In this document: piece by piece, positions 1 to 9,321 of the stretch
Layout of the letters: each line of letters begins with the position of its first letter
Numbering within the stretch: position 1 is the first letter of the stretch
From: Welwitschia mirabilis
Taxonomy: Eukaryota > Gnetophyta > Gnetopsida > Welwitschiales
Reading direction: 5' to 3'
DNA: 21,179 bases
NCBI GenBank assembly: GCA_051453625.1
Contig: JBOZIK010000001.1
Span: 31,407,396-31,428,574 of the forward strand
The notes under the pieces: generated by a model
The model's database searches: none
Told to the model about the DNA's origin: nothing
What the model saw: the letters and a program-made list of their open reading frames with translations, nothing else
Position numbers and translations under genes: made by a program

Positions 1-267
1 GTCCAGATGTCAATAGCAGACAACATCTCCAACTAGTCGATAACACTTCATATGTAGCTCACAGGCACTTCAACTAGAGCAGACTAAGAGTTTCAATTAT
101 CAGTCTTTGTCGTCTTCTCCTTCATCTAAATGACCAGAAAGATGACATTGTTCTCTTAGAATTTTACTGAACGTTTGCTCGAGTTATTACCACTTTATTG
201 TGACTTTCCTTTGCATGTTAACTAAAGTTTTCTCCATGCTTCTTTGTCAGTTCCCTTTCCTTTTCTA

Positions 268-280
268 TCTATAAATAAAG
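268..280 (+). promoter_or_regulatory. TATA-like site
   Basis: The string tctataaataaag matches a plant TATA box and is followed after a few bases by a C-rich stretch. No gene directly downstream is recognisable, so any promoter would belong to a decayed transposon LTR. This is a single short match and could be chance in AT-rich DNA. Confidence 0.25.
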
Positions 281-1056
281 ATATCCCCCTAGATTTTTAA
301 TCATCTTCAACAGTACCTGACATTCTCATGATAGAAGATCTTGGAACCGGAGAACCATCTTGTAATCCAGAGAGATGTTACCTTAGTGTTGATTGATGTA
401 TCCTCCATTAAGAAATGACTACTTTGTAATACATATGCTTCTATGCTTTTAATATAAATTATCTTCTTTTGTGTTCAATATATATAGGAACTCCTCCCTT
501 ATAGTTTATGTTATTTAAGATTCAGTAACAAGTTTCTTCTATTATATAGATTATGAGGGCAACCTTTATTAAGGTTAAGCTTAATTAGTTTAGGTGCATC
601 GTTATTTATTTTTTTAGANNNNNNNNNNNNNNNNNNNNNNNNNNNNNNNNNNNNNNNNNNNNNNNNNNNNNNNNNNNNNNNNNNNNNNNNNNNNNNNNNN
701 NNNNNNNNNNNNNNNNNNGTATCCCCCTAGATTTTCAATCATCTTCGACAGTACCTGACATTCTCATGATAGAAGATCTTGGAACTGGAGAACCATCTTG
801 TAATCCAGAGAGATGTTACCTTGGTGTTGATTGATGTATCCTCCATTAAGAAATGACTACTTTGTAATACATATGCTTTTATGCTTTTAATATACATTAT
901 CTTCTTTTGTGTTCAATATATATAGGAACTTCTCCCTCATAGTTTATGTTATTTAAGATTCAGTGATAAGTTTCTTTTATTATATAGATTATGAGGGCAA
1001 CCTTTATTAAGGTTAAGCTTAATTAGTTTAGATGCATCGTTATTTATTTTTTTAGA
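281..1056 (+). repeat. 338-bp direct duplication flanking a 100-N gap
   Basis: Positions 281-618 recur as 719-1056 with only scattered single-base differences, and exactly 100 N (619-718) separate them. The second copy ends at the same point as the first and then runs on into new sequence. This is what results when two overlapping contigs, or two alleles, are joined end to end with a fixed-size gap. I read it as an assembly artefact, not a biological tandem repeat. Confidence 0.85.
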
Positions 1057-1297
1057 TTAATTTTGCACAAGTATATTTTAATTTCCTACATTACAATTTA
1101 TTTTAGTAGATTAGGGTTACAATATTTCTATCTCAAAATAAACTCTATTATTTTCATACTATTGGCCTTCGATAGAATTACAGCATTCGAATTACTCCCA
1201 ACTATACTAGCATGTTGTGTTTGTGCATCTTATTTATAATTAATAGGATTTAGAGCAAGATGTAAAACATGCCTAAACACACACCACAATAGTGATC

Positions 1298-2294
1298 ATG
1301 TATCCCATATAGGGTGAGTGGCTATTAAACCTATTACAGACTAAAACAACAATGAGTGATTGATAATCTTATCAAGAGTGACTGAACTGCATTCAGCAAT
1401 TTTTAACTAATTAATAATGAGGGCAATTGAAGATACAAGTAAGGACAACTGATAACTACCTAGATAAGAAACTACCATTAAAAAGATAACCGACCTATCA
1501 AGTTTAGATGACCTCATGCAAGGTTGACTCCCTATCTATGTAAGGGTAATGAGTAGCACTATTAAAACTAAATCTAGAAAGGACAACCTAATGTATCTGT
1601 AAGGGCAACCTAATAAGTAGACTGTCAAATCTAAATCAAGTAAGGATGACCTAATAAACTAATAAGAAGGATTGAATACTAGGGTAATAGAGATTCTAAT
1701 GAGGTCGACTCAACATGTTTTAAATATAACTGTTGTACTTTTGCTTACCAAAAAAAGATAGAACTAGATTTTAATGATCAACTTCTACTATTTGAACATC
1801 TATTTTTAGCCACTTTATTTAAGTACCTTCTTCTAAATAGTGAGAGAAACCACTTTTTAAAATAGATACAACATATCTATCACTATTATATATCCTATAT
1901 GCATTATGCTTAAAAGATTGTAAGATTAGATTTCTCTTAGGCTATCTCTCTTCTTCTTATCTAGCTTATCAGAGCTTACTTTGCATTTGTACCTATGAGT
2001 CATAACTATGCATTTGTGTACCATGCTTAAATCTATTCTTTCATGGTTATGGATTAGCTCTTAAATCCACTAGTGATTATATAGGTTTTTTATGAGCCTG
2101 AAAACTAACGTTTAAGGTTAGTCTATACCAGTTAGAGACATGGTATCTAAGAGCTGAAGGGTGGTGACTATCCACCATTAAAAACATTCTATGATTTTTT
2201 GGTGATGTGTTTGATCTTTATTTATAGGTATTTGAGGTGGATGGATATTTTATTATAACCTATTCACCGCCCTTTAGGATTAAACCATTCTTCA
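1298..2294 (+). repeat. 5' LTR of the Sirevirus-like element, 5'-truncated
   Basis: This stretch aligns along its length with 9593-10605, for example around 1527-1540 versus 9827-9840 and around 1845-2200 versus 10150-10510. It ends in cttca just before the PBS, and the right LTR also ends in cttca. The first roughly 270 bp present in the right LTR have no counterpart here: homology starts at about 1298 (cccatatag against accatatag). The position matching the right LTR's TATA box has decayed from tctatataagg to tctatgtaagg. Confidence 0.85.
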
Positions 2295-2296
2295 AT

Positions 2297-2310
2297 TGGT
2301 ATTAGAGCAA
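2297..2310 (+). promoter_or_regulatory. primer binding site (initiator methionine tRNA)
   Basis: The sequence tggtattagagcaa starts two bases after the LTR end and differs by one C-to-T change from the standard plant copia PBS complementary to the 3' end of initiator tRNA-Met. It fixes the LTR/internal boundary and the element's orientation. Confidence 0.85.
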
Positions 2311-2358
2311 GGTTAAGTAACAAATCCTAATAGATCTTTACTCCATCTAACCTTGAAA

Positions 2359-4111
2359 ATGAGTCAGTCATTAAAAGAAAATTCGGTTACAAGGCCTCCC
2401 TTCTTTGATGGAATCAACTATGATTATTTAAAGGCAAAAATAAATGTCTTTATTTAATCTATAGACATTAAAATATGGGAATCTATTACTAATGGCTATT
2501 GTCTTTCTACTATGTAAGATCCAATAATCTAACTAACATTTCTAAAGAGTAAAGACAAGTGAACATCTAACAAAAAGATGGTGATATCATACAACTTCAA
2601 AGGGTTAAATGCTATCTTTTATACCATAGGTCTGGAAGATTTCAAATAAGTAGTAAATTGCATCATAGCTAAAGAAGCATAGGATATTTTGTAGATCACT
2701 CATAAAGAAATAAGCTTAGTAAAGCAGGATACGCTTTAAATGATCATTACTCAGTTTAAAAATATCAAAATAAAAGAGGATGAAGGTATAAATATTTTTT
2801 TGTAGAACTAATGGATATTATCAATTCTGTACATGGCCTATGTTAATTTCTTGATGAGTCAAGAGTAGTATGCAAGGCATTAAGATCCCTTCCTAAGAGA
2901 TTTGAGTCTAAAGTAACTGCCATCAAAGAAATCAAAGATCTGAATATCATGAAGATGGATAAGTTCTAAGAAAACCTTTACATGTCTGAACTGAAATTTG
3001 GAAAGTAGAAGAAGAAAATTCTAGCATTAATAGCTACTCATGAAAATATCAATATAAAAAAAGGATCTGACCAAGAACTGGAAAGTGAAGATGAAGTAGC
3101 TCTTTTAGCCAGAAGATTGAGGTACTTTATGTAACTAAGACAAAATGGATGTTAATCCAAAAGATCACCAAGAAGAAAAGATGAGGGACAAAAAGACATC
3201 TAATGCTACTCTTTTAAGGGTTTTAGTTACACTTTTAATGTTTGCTCAAACAACAAAAAGGATGATAAGAGAAAAGGAAAAAAAGTCTTATCAGCAACAT
3301 GAGATGATGAAGAAAGTGAAAGCAAATCAAACTCAGATTTAAAAAGAGGTGGAATCTCTCTCATGTCCTTTATAGATGAAAAGGTATATTCCACACCCAC
3401 TATTGATTCCTTTGATAATGATGATATGCTTAGTAAAATAANNNNNNNNNNNNNNNNNNNNNNNNNNNNNNNNNNNNNNNNNNNNNNNNNNNNNNNNNNN
3501 NNNNNNNNNNNNNNNNNNNNNNNNNNNNNNNNNNNNNNNNNNNNNNNNNNNNNNNNNNNNNNNNNNNNNNNNNNNNNNNNNNNNNNNNNNNNNNNNNNNN
3601 NNNNNNNNNNNNNNNNNNNNNNNNNNNNNNNNNNNNNNNNNNNNNNNNNNNNNNNNNNNNNNNNNNNNNNNNNNNNNNNNNNNNNNNNNNNNNNNNNNNN
3701 NNNNNNNNNNNNNNNNNNNNNNNNNNNNNNNNNNNNNNNNNNNNNNNNNNNNNNNNNNNNNNNNNNNNNNNNTTTGATAATGATGATATGCTTATTAAAA
3801 TAAAAGTGGAACTCCATATGAAATGTTAAAATCTAGCCCTTAGAGTGAAGAATCTAAAGAAAGAAAACAAAAATCTATTAGATAAATTAGAGAATAAAGA
3901 AAGGAAAATTAAAGATTTGAAAAACAAACTTGAATCGAATTCAAAGATGTCTTAAGGGACTTTAACCAGTAAACATTCTACAAGATTCTTTTACACTTAG
4001 TCAAATCATGTCTATTCTCGCAAACCCTTTAATAAATTAAACTCCAAATACTTATTGACAAATATTACCTACCATTATTTCATTAATAAGGAACACTCAA
4101 AGATTGATTAT
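2359..4111 (+). pseudogene. gag: gag relic of the Sirevirus-like element
   Basis: Gag is the capsid and nucleocapsid polyprotein of LTR retroelements. The ATG at 2359 opens a frame with the copia gag N-terminal wording (RPPFFDGINYDYLKAKI), broken by TAA at 2455. A first zinc knuckle of spacing C-X2-C-X4-H-X4-C lies at 3204-3245, with its second Cys now Phe and its His now Tyr. A Lys/Asp/Glu/Ser-rich stretch follows. Past the gap, 3840-3950 encodes a Lys/Glu/Leu/Asn-rich segment typical of a coiled coil, then a second knuckle at 4070-4111 in which all three Cys are lost and only His remains. If the 31-bp gap duplication is collapsed, the frame from 3204 to 4111 is continuous. An earlier frameshift separates it from the ATG. 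It is certainly inactive. Confidence 0.85.
3411..3803 (+). repeat. 31-bp duplication flanking a 331-N gap inside gag
   Basis: Positions 3411-3441 reappear as 3773-3803 with one mismatch, around N at 3442-3772. The offset of 362 bases accounts for the apparent frame change across the gap, so in the real locus gag probably continues in one frame. The gap may be false or much shorter than shown. Confidence 0.75.
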
Positions 4112-4151
4112 ATTTTTTATAAGAGTTAGTTTTCTCACTTCATGCTAGGTT

Positions 4152-4189
4152 ATAAATTTACTTTCTCTTTATAAATTTACTTTCTCTTT
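4152..4189 (+). repeat. perfect 19-bp tandem duplication that shifts the gag-pol frame
   Basis: The 19-mer at 4152-4170 is repeated without mismatch at 4171-4189. Zinc knuckle 2 upstream reads in the frame of positions 3n+2 and the protease motif downstream in 3n, which is exactly the shift a 19-bp insertion causes. The duplication therefore looks like a post-insertion slippage event that broke one continuous gag-pol frame. Confidence 0.8.
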
Positions 4190-4265
4190 AGAATATAATC
4201 AAAATTCAAACAAAAACAAATGCATGAGCTAGATTCCAAAATTCTTAAATAAAAGCTTACTAATT

Positions 4266-4800
4266 TAAATGGCTTTAAAGGAAACTAATCATTTTTACTA
4301 GTATTTTAATAGTGGTTGCTCTAGACATATGGAAAGTAACAAGTCCAACTTTGTCAAATTCAAGGAATATGATGGAGGAGAAGTAATGCTTGACAATAAT
4401 GAAAGAGCTTGAATTGAAGGAATTGGAAGCATCAATGGAGGTAACTTACCAAATATTTATAATGTATTATTTATAAATGGTTTAAAGCATAATCTATTAA
4501 NNNNNNNNNNNNNNNNNNNNNNNNNNNNNNNNNNNNNNNNNNNNNNNNNNNNNNNNNNNNNNNNNNNNNNNNNNNNNNNNNNNNNNNNNNNNNNNNNNNN
4601 GACAATAATGAAAGAGCTTGAATTGAAGGAATTGGAAGCATCAATGGAGATAACTTACCAAATATTCATAATGTGTTATTTATAAATGGTTTAAAGCATA
4701 ATCTATTAAGTATTAGTCAAATATGTAATAAGGGTCATAAAGTATCTTTTGATGGAAATAAGTATACAATCAAACATGATAAAAATAATTAGTTATTACT
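4266..4800 (+). pseudogene. pol: pol relic: aspartic protease region
   Basis: The retroelement protease cleaves the gag-pol polyprotein and works as a dimer through one Asp per monomer. The copia active-site block is plain at 4308-4331 (NSGCSRHM), but the catalytic Asp is Asn, a G-to-A change, so the enzyme would be dead. Downstream residues such as EGIGSI and LPNIYNVLFINGLKHNLL are standard for the family. The block is split by a 100-N gap (4501-4600) with 109 bp duplicated on both sides. When collapsed, the frame runs through into the integrase zinc region. Internal stops include TGA at 4410, TAG at 4790 and TAG at 4838. Confidence 0.88.
4392..4709 (+). repeat. 109-bp duplication flanking a 100-N gap in pol
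   Basis: Positions 4392-4500 and 4601-4709 are the same with three base differences (one of them GG to GA). The protease coding sequence is thus shown twice, most likely by assembly of two alleles or unmerged contigs and not by a real duplication. Confidence 0.88.
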
Positions 4801-4879
4801 AGTAATAACAAGACACAAAAATGTTTATTATGTAAATTAGTCAAGTAATTCTATTTGTTTTTCTTCTCATGTTCAAAAA

Positions 4880-5680
4880 AATATTATCTGGCATCAACAT
4901 TTAGGTTACATTAGCTTTGGAAATTTAAAGGGAATATGTTGTGATGAGATTATTAAAGGTTTCCAAAAATTTCTATCACTCACAAAGGCTTATGTGATGC
5001 TTACCAAAAAGGAAAATAAATCAGAGCTTCTCATAAAATAATAAGTGATATTACTACTAGTAAACCTTTAGATTTAATTCATATATATTTGGTTGAACCT
5101 ATTCAAACAACAAGCTTATTTGAAAAAAGATACTTTTTAGACATGTTGATGATTTTTCTAGATTTTCTTGGGTAGCCTTTCTTTATGTAAAACTTGATGC
5201 TTATAAAAACTTTATTAGAATTTGCAAAAAACTCCAAACTAAAAAGGGGTATGTAATTAGGAAGATTTGTAGTGATTATGGTAGAGAGTTTGAAAATTAA
5301 AGATTTAAATATTATTATAACTTAAATGAAATTAACCATGAATTTTCAGCTCTAAATACTCCTCAACAAAATGGAATAGTAGAAAGAAAAAAATCATACA
5401 TTATTAAATATAACAAGAGTCATGCTAAATAACAAAGATATCCCAAAAGTATTTTGGACTAAAGTAGTAAACACATCTTGTCATATTTTAAATAGAGTTT
5501 ATTTGAGACTAAAAACNNNNNNNNNNNNNNNNNNNNNNNNNNNNNNNNNNNNNNNNNNNNNNNNNNNNNNNNNNNNNNNNNNNNNATATTCTTGGAGTAC
5601 TCTCAATAAAGTAGAGCTTATAGAGTGTTCAAAAAATGCACTCTTCATATGGAAGAATCTATAAATGTCAAAATACAACA
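4880..5680 (+). pseudogene. pol: pol relic: integrase (zinc domain, catalytic core, C-terminal part)
   Basis: Integrase inserts the cDNA copy into the genome. The pre-integrase/HHCC region is seen at 4889-4936 (WHQHLGYISFGNLKGI), followed at about 4990 by LCDAYQKGK, where a zinc-binding Cys has become Tyr. The core shows the D-D-35-E pattern. The first Asp is replaced by Tyr at 5086-5088. The second Asp is kept at 5274-5276 (SDYGREFEN). The Glu is kept at 5382-5384 (PQQNGIVERK), and 35 codons lie between the last two. The core spans several frames. A 69-N gap (5517-5585) hides the start of the C-terminal part, which resumes with SRAYRVFKKCTLHMEESINVK-like coding. It is non-functional. Confidence 0.9.
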
Positions 5681-5729
5681 AAATCCTCTAAGACTAATGA
5701 AGATCTAGTTCCTCCTTCTTTTTACCACA

Positions 5730-6760
5730 ATGGAGATGACTCAAGAGATAAGACAATACTAGAAATCAAAGAACTTAAGGATCATCCTTTAGATTTAATC
5801 ATTAGAAATGTTCAATAAGGTATAGTCACTAGAAACTTTCTTAAGAATTTCAGTGCTTATATTTATTTGTTATCTTAGATGGAATAAAAAACTTTTGAGG
5901 ATGCTCAATCTAATACATGTTAGATGAATGCTATGCAAGAAGAACTTGAATAATTTTCACAAAATCAGGTGTGGTCTCTTATTCTTAAACTAGCTGAAAA
6001 AATCTCATAGGCATAACATGGATTTTTAAAAATAAAGTAAATGAAAAGAATGTAATTACCAAAAACAAAGCAAGGCTTGTAGCTCAAGGGTACTCTCAAA
6101 TAGAAGGAGTAAATTATGATGATACCTTTGCTTCTGTTACTAGACTTGAGTCTATAAGAATGTTTCTAGATTTTGCTTGTTATAAGAAAATTAAATTTTT
6201 TGAGATGAATGTAAAGAATGCTTTTCTAAATGATCACATTGAGGAAGAAGTGTATGTAAAACAACTACAAGATTTTTTTGATTCTTACAAATCAGAATAT
6301 TTTTACAAACTTAACAAGGCTTTATATGGGTTAAAACAAGCTCCTAAATCTTGTTATGAGAAGCTTTTCTCTTTTCTAATTTAGTACGGTTTTACTAGAG
6401 GCTCTATTAATAAAAAATTATTTAGAAAATTAGTGAATGATTAATTAATTTTTGTTTATATATGGATGACATTATTTTTGGGTCAACTAATAAAGGTTTA
6501 TCAAATGATTTTGCAAATCTTAAGAGTTTTGAGCTTGAAATGAGTAGGGTTAGACTAGTTAATATTTTTTTAGGTCTATAAATCCAACAACATGATAATG
6601 GTATATTCATAAATCAAAAGAAGAAGTACTCTTTAGATCTTATCAAAAAATTCAGACTAGAAAATGAAAAGAGTGTGGACTCTCTAGTGGCCACTAACAT
6701 CAAACTTTCTCTTGCTGAAGAAGACAAGGATGTGGATCAAAAGTTATAGCGTAGCAGTAT
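5730..6760 (+). pseudogene. pol: pol relic: integrase-RT linker and reverse transcriptase
   Basis: Reverse transcriptase copies the element's RNA into DNA. The linker before it contains the copia wording DHPLDLIIRNVQ (about 5783-5816). The polymerase starts near 6016 (TWIFKNKVNEKNVITKNKAR) and reads well to 6384, including KALYGLKQAPKSCYEKL. The first catalytic Asp (in the D-V-K-x-A-F-L block) is Asn at 6208-6210. The second catalytic pair survives as YMDD at 6459-6470, in another frame because of an indel just upstream; most plant copia elements have YVDD. The thumb and connection region continues to about 6760 (LGLxIQQHDNGIF and later SLLYLTA-like wording). Confidence 0.92.
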
Positions 6761-6770
6761 TGAAAGTCTA

Positions 6771-7407
6771 TTGTATCTAACAGCTAGCTATCTTAATAGA
6801 GCATTTAGTGTTAGTTTGTATGCTAGGTATAAAAGTAAATCAAAAAAATCTCATCTTATTACTACAAAGAGGATCATTCGCTATGATCAAGGTACCCTTA
6901 ATTTTGATCTATGGTATTCGAGTAATACTTATCTAAGCTTAATAGGTTATAGTGATGTAGATTAGGATAGATGTAAAGATGATTGAAAGAGCATAAGTGG
7001 TGGATTTGTTTCTTTGAAAATTGTCTCATAGCTTGGTATAGCAAGAAGCAATGCTCCATGTCCCTATCCATAGCAGAAGCTAAGTACATAGCTGCTAGAG
7101 CTTAATGCACTCAGATACTATAAATAAAAGAAACTTTAAAATATTATGGCCTAGACATCTCTAAAGTTTCTATTCTATGCAATAACTCAAATGCCATTCA
7201 AAATGCTTATAATCTAGTTCAACATACTCACACTAAGTACATCGATCTTAAATATCATTTTATCTAATACTTGATAGAGAAGAAAATTATCACATTGAAT
7301 ATGTTTGTACTTAAGATTAATTAGTTGATATTTTCATAAAATCTTTATCATTTGATCATTTTGCTACACTTCATTACTTTGTAGTACCATGTCTGAGAAA
7401 GACTTAA
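6771..7407 (+). pseudogene. pol: pol relic: RNase H and C-terminus of pol
   Basis: RNase H degrades the RNA strand during reverse transcription. The first acidic motif is seen as GYSDVD near 6945-6965. The Ser-rich and Ala-Glu block at about 7064-7093 reads AEAKY, with the second Glu turned to Lys at 7082-7084. The C-D-N motif reads CNN, with Asp to Asn at 7181-7183. The HTHTKYIDLKYHFI stretch (about 7225-7266) and VDIFIKSLSFDHFATLHYF stretch (about 7325-7380) are typical of the copia pol end. A TAA at 7405-7407 closes the frame. Two of the four acidic residues are lost. Confidence 0.88.
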
Positions 7408-7483
7408 AAAACCCAGCCTCAGCTGAACATTAGAGTTTAGTTGATGGATTTAAAACTTTCAATGTTATATCAAATTGAACCCC

Positions 7484-7848
7484 AGTCAACCTTCTAGGTA
7501 AGTTGAGATAACCATATGTCTTTCAGTTTTTCTTATTAAATTTTTCTTTACATTGGATCAATTGGATCTTTTATTTGGGTTAACCTCTTTTTGTCTCAAT
7601 TTTCCTATTAAACTCCCTTTCTATGAGTCAACCATTCATGCATATCGGGTCAACCTCATGAAGCTACTCTTTCTTGTTAAATTAGATTGACCTCTCCTTT
7701 TATTAAGGTTGACTGACTTTGCCTTAGTCTATTCTATTAAATTTTCTTCTAACAAGGTTGACCATGTTTATTATATAGTTAACCATTGTATTATAGTTTA
7801 AACTTTAAAAATTTACATGGGTCGACTAATGAATTCATTTGGTTACCC
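7484..7848 (+). repeat. cluster of GGTCGACC-like octamers in the post-pol spacer
   Basis: Eleven degenerate copies of a self-complementary octamer lie in about 365 bp: near 7484, 7505, 7577, 7625, 7647, 7684, 7707, 7755, 7777, 7819 and 7841. Forms include ggtcaacc, ggttgacc, ggttaacc and one intact gtcgac core (7821-7826). TCAA and TTGA are the two single products of CpG deamination of TCGA, so an ancestral GGTCGACC is a reasonable inference. Similar words recur through both LTRs (for example 1525-1532, 9820-9827 and 9806-9812). Confidence 0.6.
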
Positions 7849-7984
7849 ACATTTAAGGCAGTGTGCCAGGGATTTTTAAATCCACTTGCTCTTTCATAAC
7901 CCTCATTTGTCCTTTTTAAGATTGTCCTTTTCTCTAGCTTTTGTGATCCACTATTTTTATTTTACATGCTTCTTCTCTTCAAAT

Positions 7985-9094
7985 ATGGTCTTCAAATGGC
8001 TTCAGTAGTCTGGAGAGGGTTCTAAGAAGAGAATAAAGGAGTCTGCTATCAAACCTCCAAGCTACATTTTTTTTAAAATGAACACAAATCATATAGAACA
8101 TTTTGAGAAACATTTTAAATCCAGCCTTATTACAATGGAAATGACTTGTGAACCTATGTAGTTTCTTAGTTTGAGAAAAGTCTAGACTCTCCTTGAGGAG
8201 GTGAACTGAAGTTATTTTCTCCATATTTCAAGTACATGCTATCCATTGGTAACTAGGTTATTTTATTCAAATGCTTGTTTTGATGCTATCTACTCCACAT
8301 TCATTACCATTATTTTTGATCATGAGATGCACATCACTACACATTTGATAGCTTTTCTTCTTAGGTTACCTTAAGGCAACATAAAAGAATATTCATCCAT
8401 AAATGAATCCTTTAAAGAGAAGGAAGCTACCACTTAGCATGTTTATGGTATGTTCCTCACCTAGAAGAAGACCCTCAAAGATTCTCAACTTCTTCCCAGG
8501 TTTTGTCTTCTACATTTGATTCTTTCATACAATTTTCTTCCTATTGCCAGGCACAGAGATAAAATCTTTAACTATTAAGTCTTTCTTCTCTACTCGTTGG
8601 ATTAGAGATGTGACATCGATGCTTCTAGTATTATGCTTAAGAACATGGTTAATCAACTTCAACCTCATAAGAGATGCTCCCTACCATATTTTCTTATCAC
8701 TTAAATTTGTCGACACTTTGACATTTCACATATTTATTAGTAAGAAGTTCAGAAGACAATGGGACCCATTAACTACATCATGCTCTCATAGATGCACATA
8801 TTTGAGGAGCCAACTGCTCCTTGTAGGTCCAAGATTAAGGCCTCTCATACTCTATAGATTCTTGACTTATTGTGCTTTCTTGACTCTTGTACTCAATACA
8901 TTAAGGATACACTCATTGCTAGTGGTACTTCTTAGCTGACACTTCTTAGAGTGAAGATGCATAGTCTTCTGAAGAATTCTTTGATTCTGACTAAATTTTT
9001 CTATTGTATATTTCTCTTCTTTTTGTCCTTCCTATCTTTGATTTCATTAAAAAGGGGGATAAATATGTATATGTCAAATGTATTTCTTTTATAA
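7985..9094 (+). pseudogene. additional ORF after pol: relic of a 'putative plant transposon protein' (Transposase_32-like) domain
   Basis: A single frame (positions 3n+2) from ATG 7985 to TAA 9092-9094 reads as protein throughout, with 15 internal stops (10 TAG, 4 TAA, 1 TGA) and no frameshift. The N-terminal half has TCYPLVTRLFYSN (8230-8268), HEMHIT and AFLLRLP (to 8371), matching the LVR-x-FY ... V-x-G-x-x-I ... LLxLP pattern of the domain. The second half has IARHRDKI (8546-8569), LKNMVNQLQPHKRCSLPYF (8636-8692) and a degraded LTRIF-like motif. This domain is common in plant retroelement-derived proteins; its function is unknown. It sits where Sireviruses carry an extra or envelope-like gene, but I see no signal peptide, and the hydrophobic tail at 8990-9040 may be incidental. 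Family call is from memory of the pattern. Confidence 0.65.
9049..9059 (+). promoter_or_regulatory. distal polypurine tract
   Basis: The string aaaaaggggga at 9049-9059 is the standard plant copia polypurine tract, which primes plus-strand DNA synthesis. It lies about 260 bp before the 3' LTR start, not next to it. A weaker purine stretch (gacaaagtgagag, 9307-9319) directly precedes the LTR and may be the decayed working copy. Sireviruses are known to carry several polypurine tracts. Confidence 0.7.
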
Positions 9095-9321
9095 AAGTTA
9101 ATGCCCAAGTTGTAATCTTTTAAATGTATCAAATTCTAATCTTTTAGTTAATATAAAACATGTTTTTACACCAATGAAAATCTCTTTTACTTAAGTTATT
9201 TTTACCTGTGTTTATCCAATAAAAATTGTGTCAATACAAGTTAGTTGCAAATTTATTTGATTAAGGGAAAGCACACATTTTAAAATATTATTTTTTCTCA
9301 ATCAATGACAAAGTGAGAGTT

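Larger units (their letters stand above)
1..1297. other. non-coding, repeat-derived region upstream of the Sirevirus
   Basis: I find no reading frame of note here. A TATA-like string (tctataaataaag, 268-280) sits before a C-rich patch, as in many LTR or gene promoters, and a 6-bp-arm hairpin (561-566 with 571-576) lies near the first gap. A string resembling a methionine PBS (gatttagagcaaga, 1247-1260) lies near the right end. These hints would fit the LTR and leader of another LTR element, but no second LTR copy or coding domain is visible, so this is only a guess. The region includes a 100-N gap with duplicated flanks. Confidence 0.4.

Noticed and set aside
281-1056. 338-bp direct repeat as a biological tandem duplication or LTR pair
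   Set aside because: The copies end exactly at a 100-N gap and the same pattern occurs at every other 100-N gap, so assembly overlap is the simpler explanation.
1247-1260. PBS-like gatttagagcaaga as the start of another LTR element
   Set aside because: There is no LTR terminus just before it and no gag after it; the match is too short to stand alone.
3145-3342. 65-codon Lys-rich open stretch on the + strand
   Set aside because: The gag zinc-knuckle spacing and acidic/Ser-rich tail are in another frame over the same bases; this one is a shadow.
8544-8939. 131-codon open stretch on the + strand
   Set aside because: It lies one frame away from the conserved extra-gene frame, which carries the recognisable domain blocks. 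Its Leu-rich makeup is a by-product, so it is a shadow.
8990-9040. Envelope transmembrane segment at the end of the extra frame
   Set aside because: The Phe/Leu/Ser-rich stretch lies in T-rich DNA just before the polypurine tract and lacks a signal peptide or other envelope traits. The domain blocks upstream point to a different protein.
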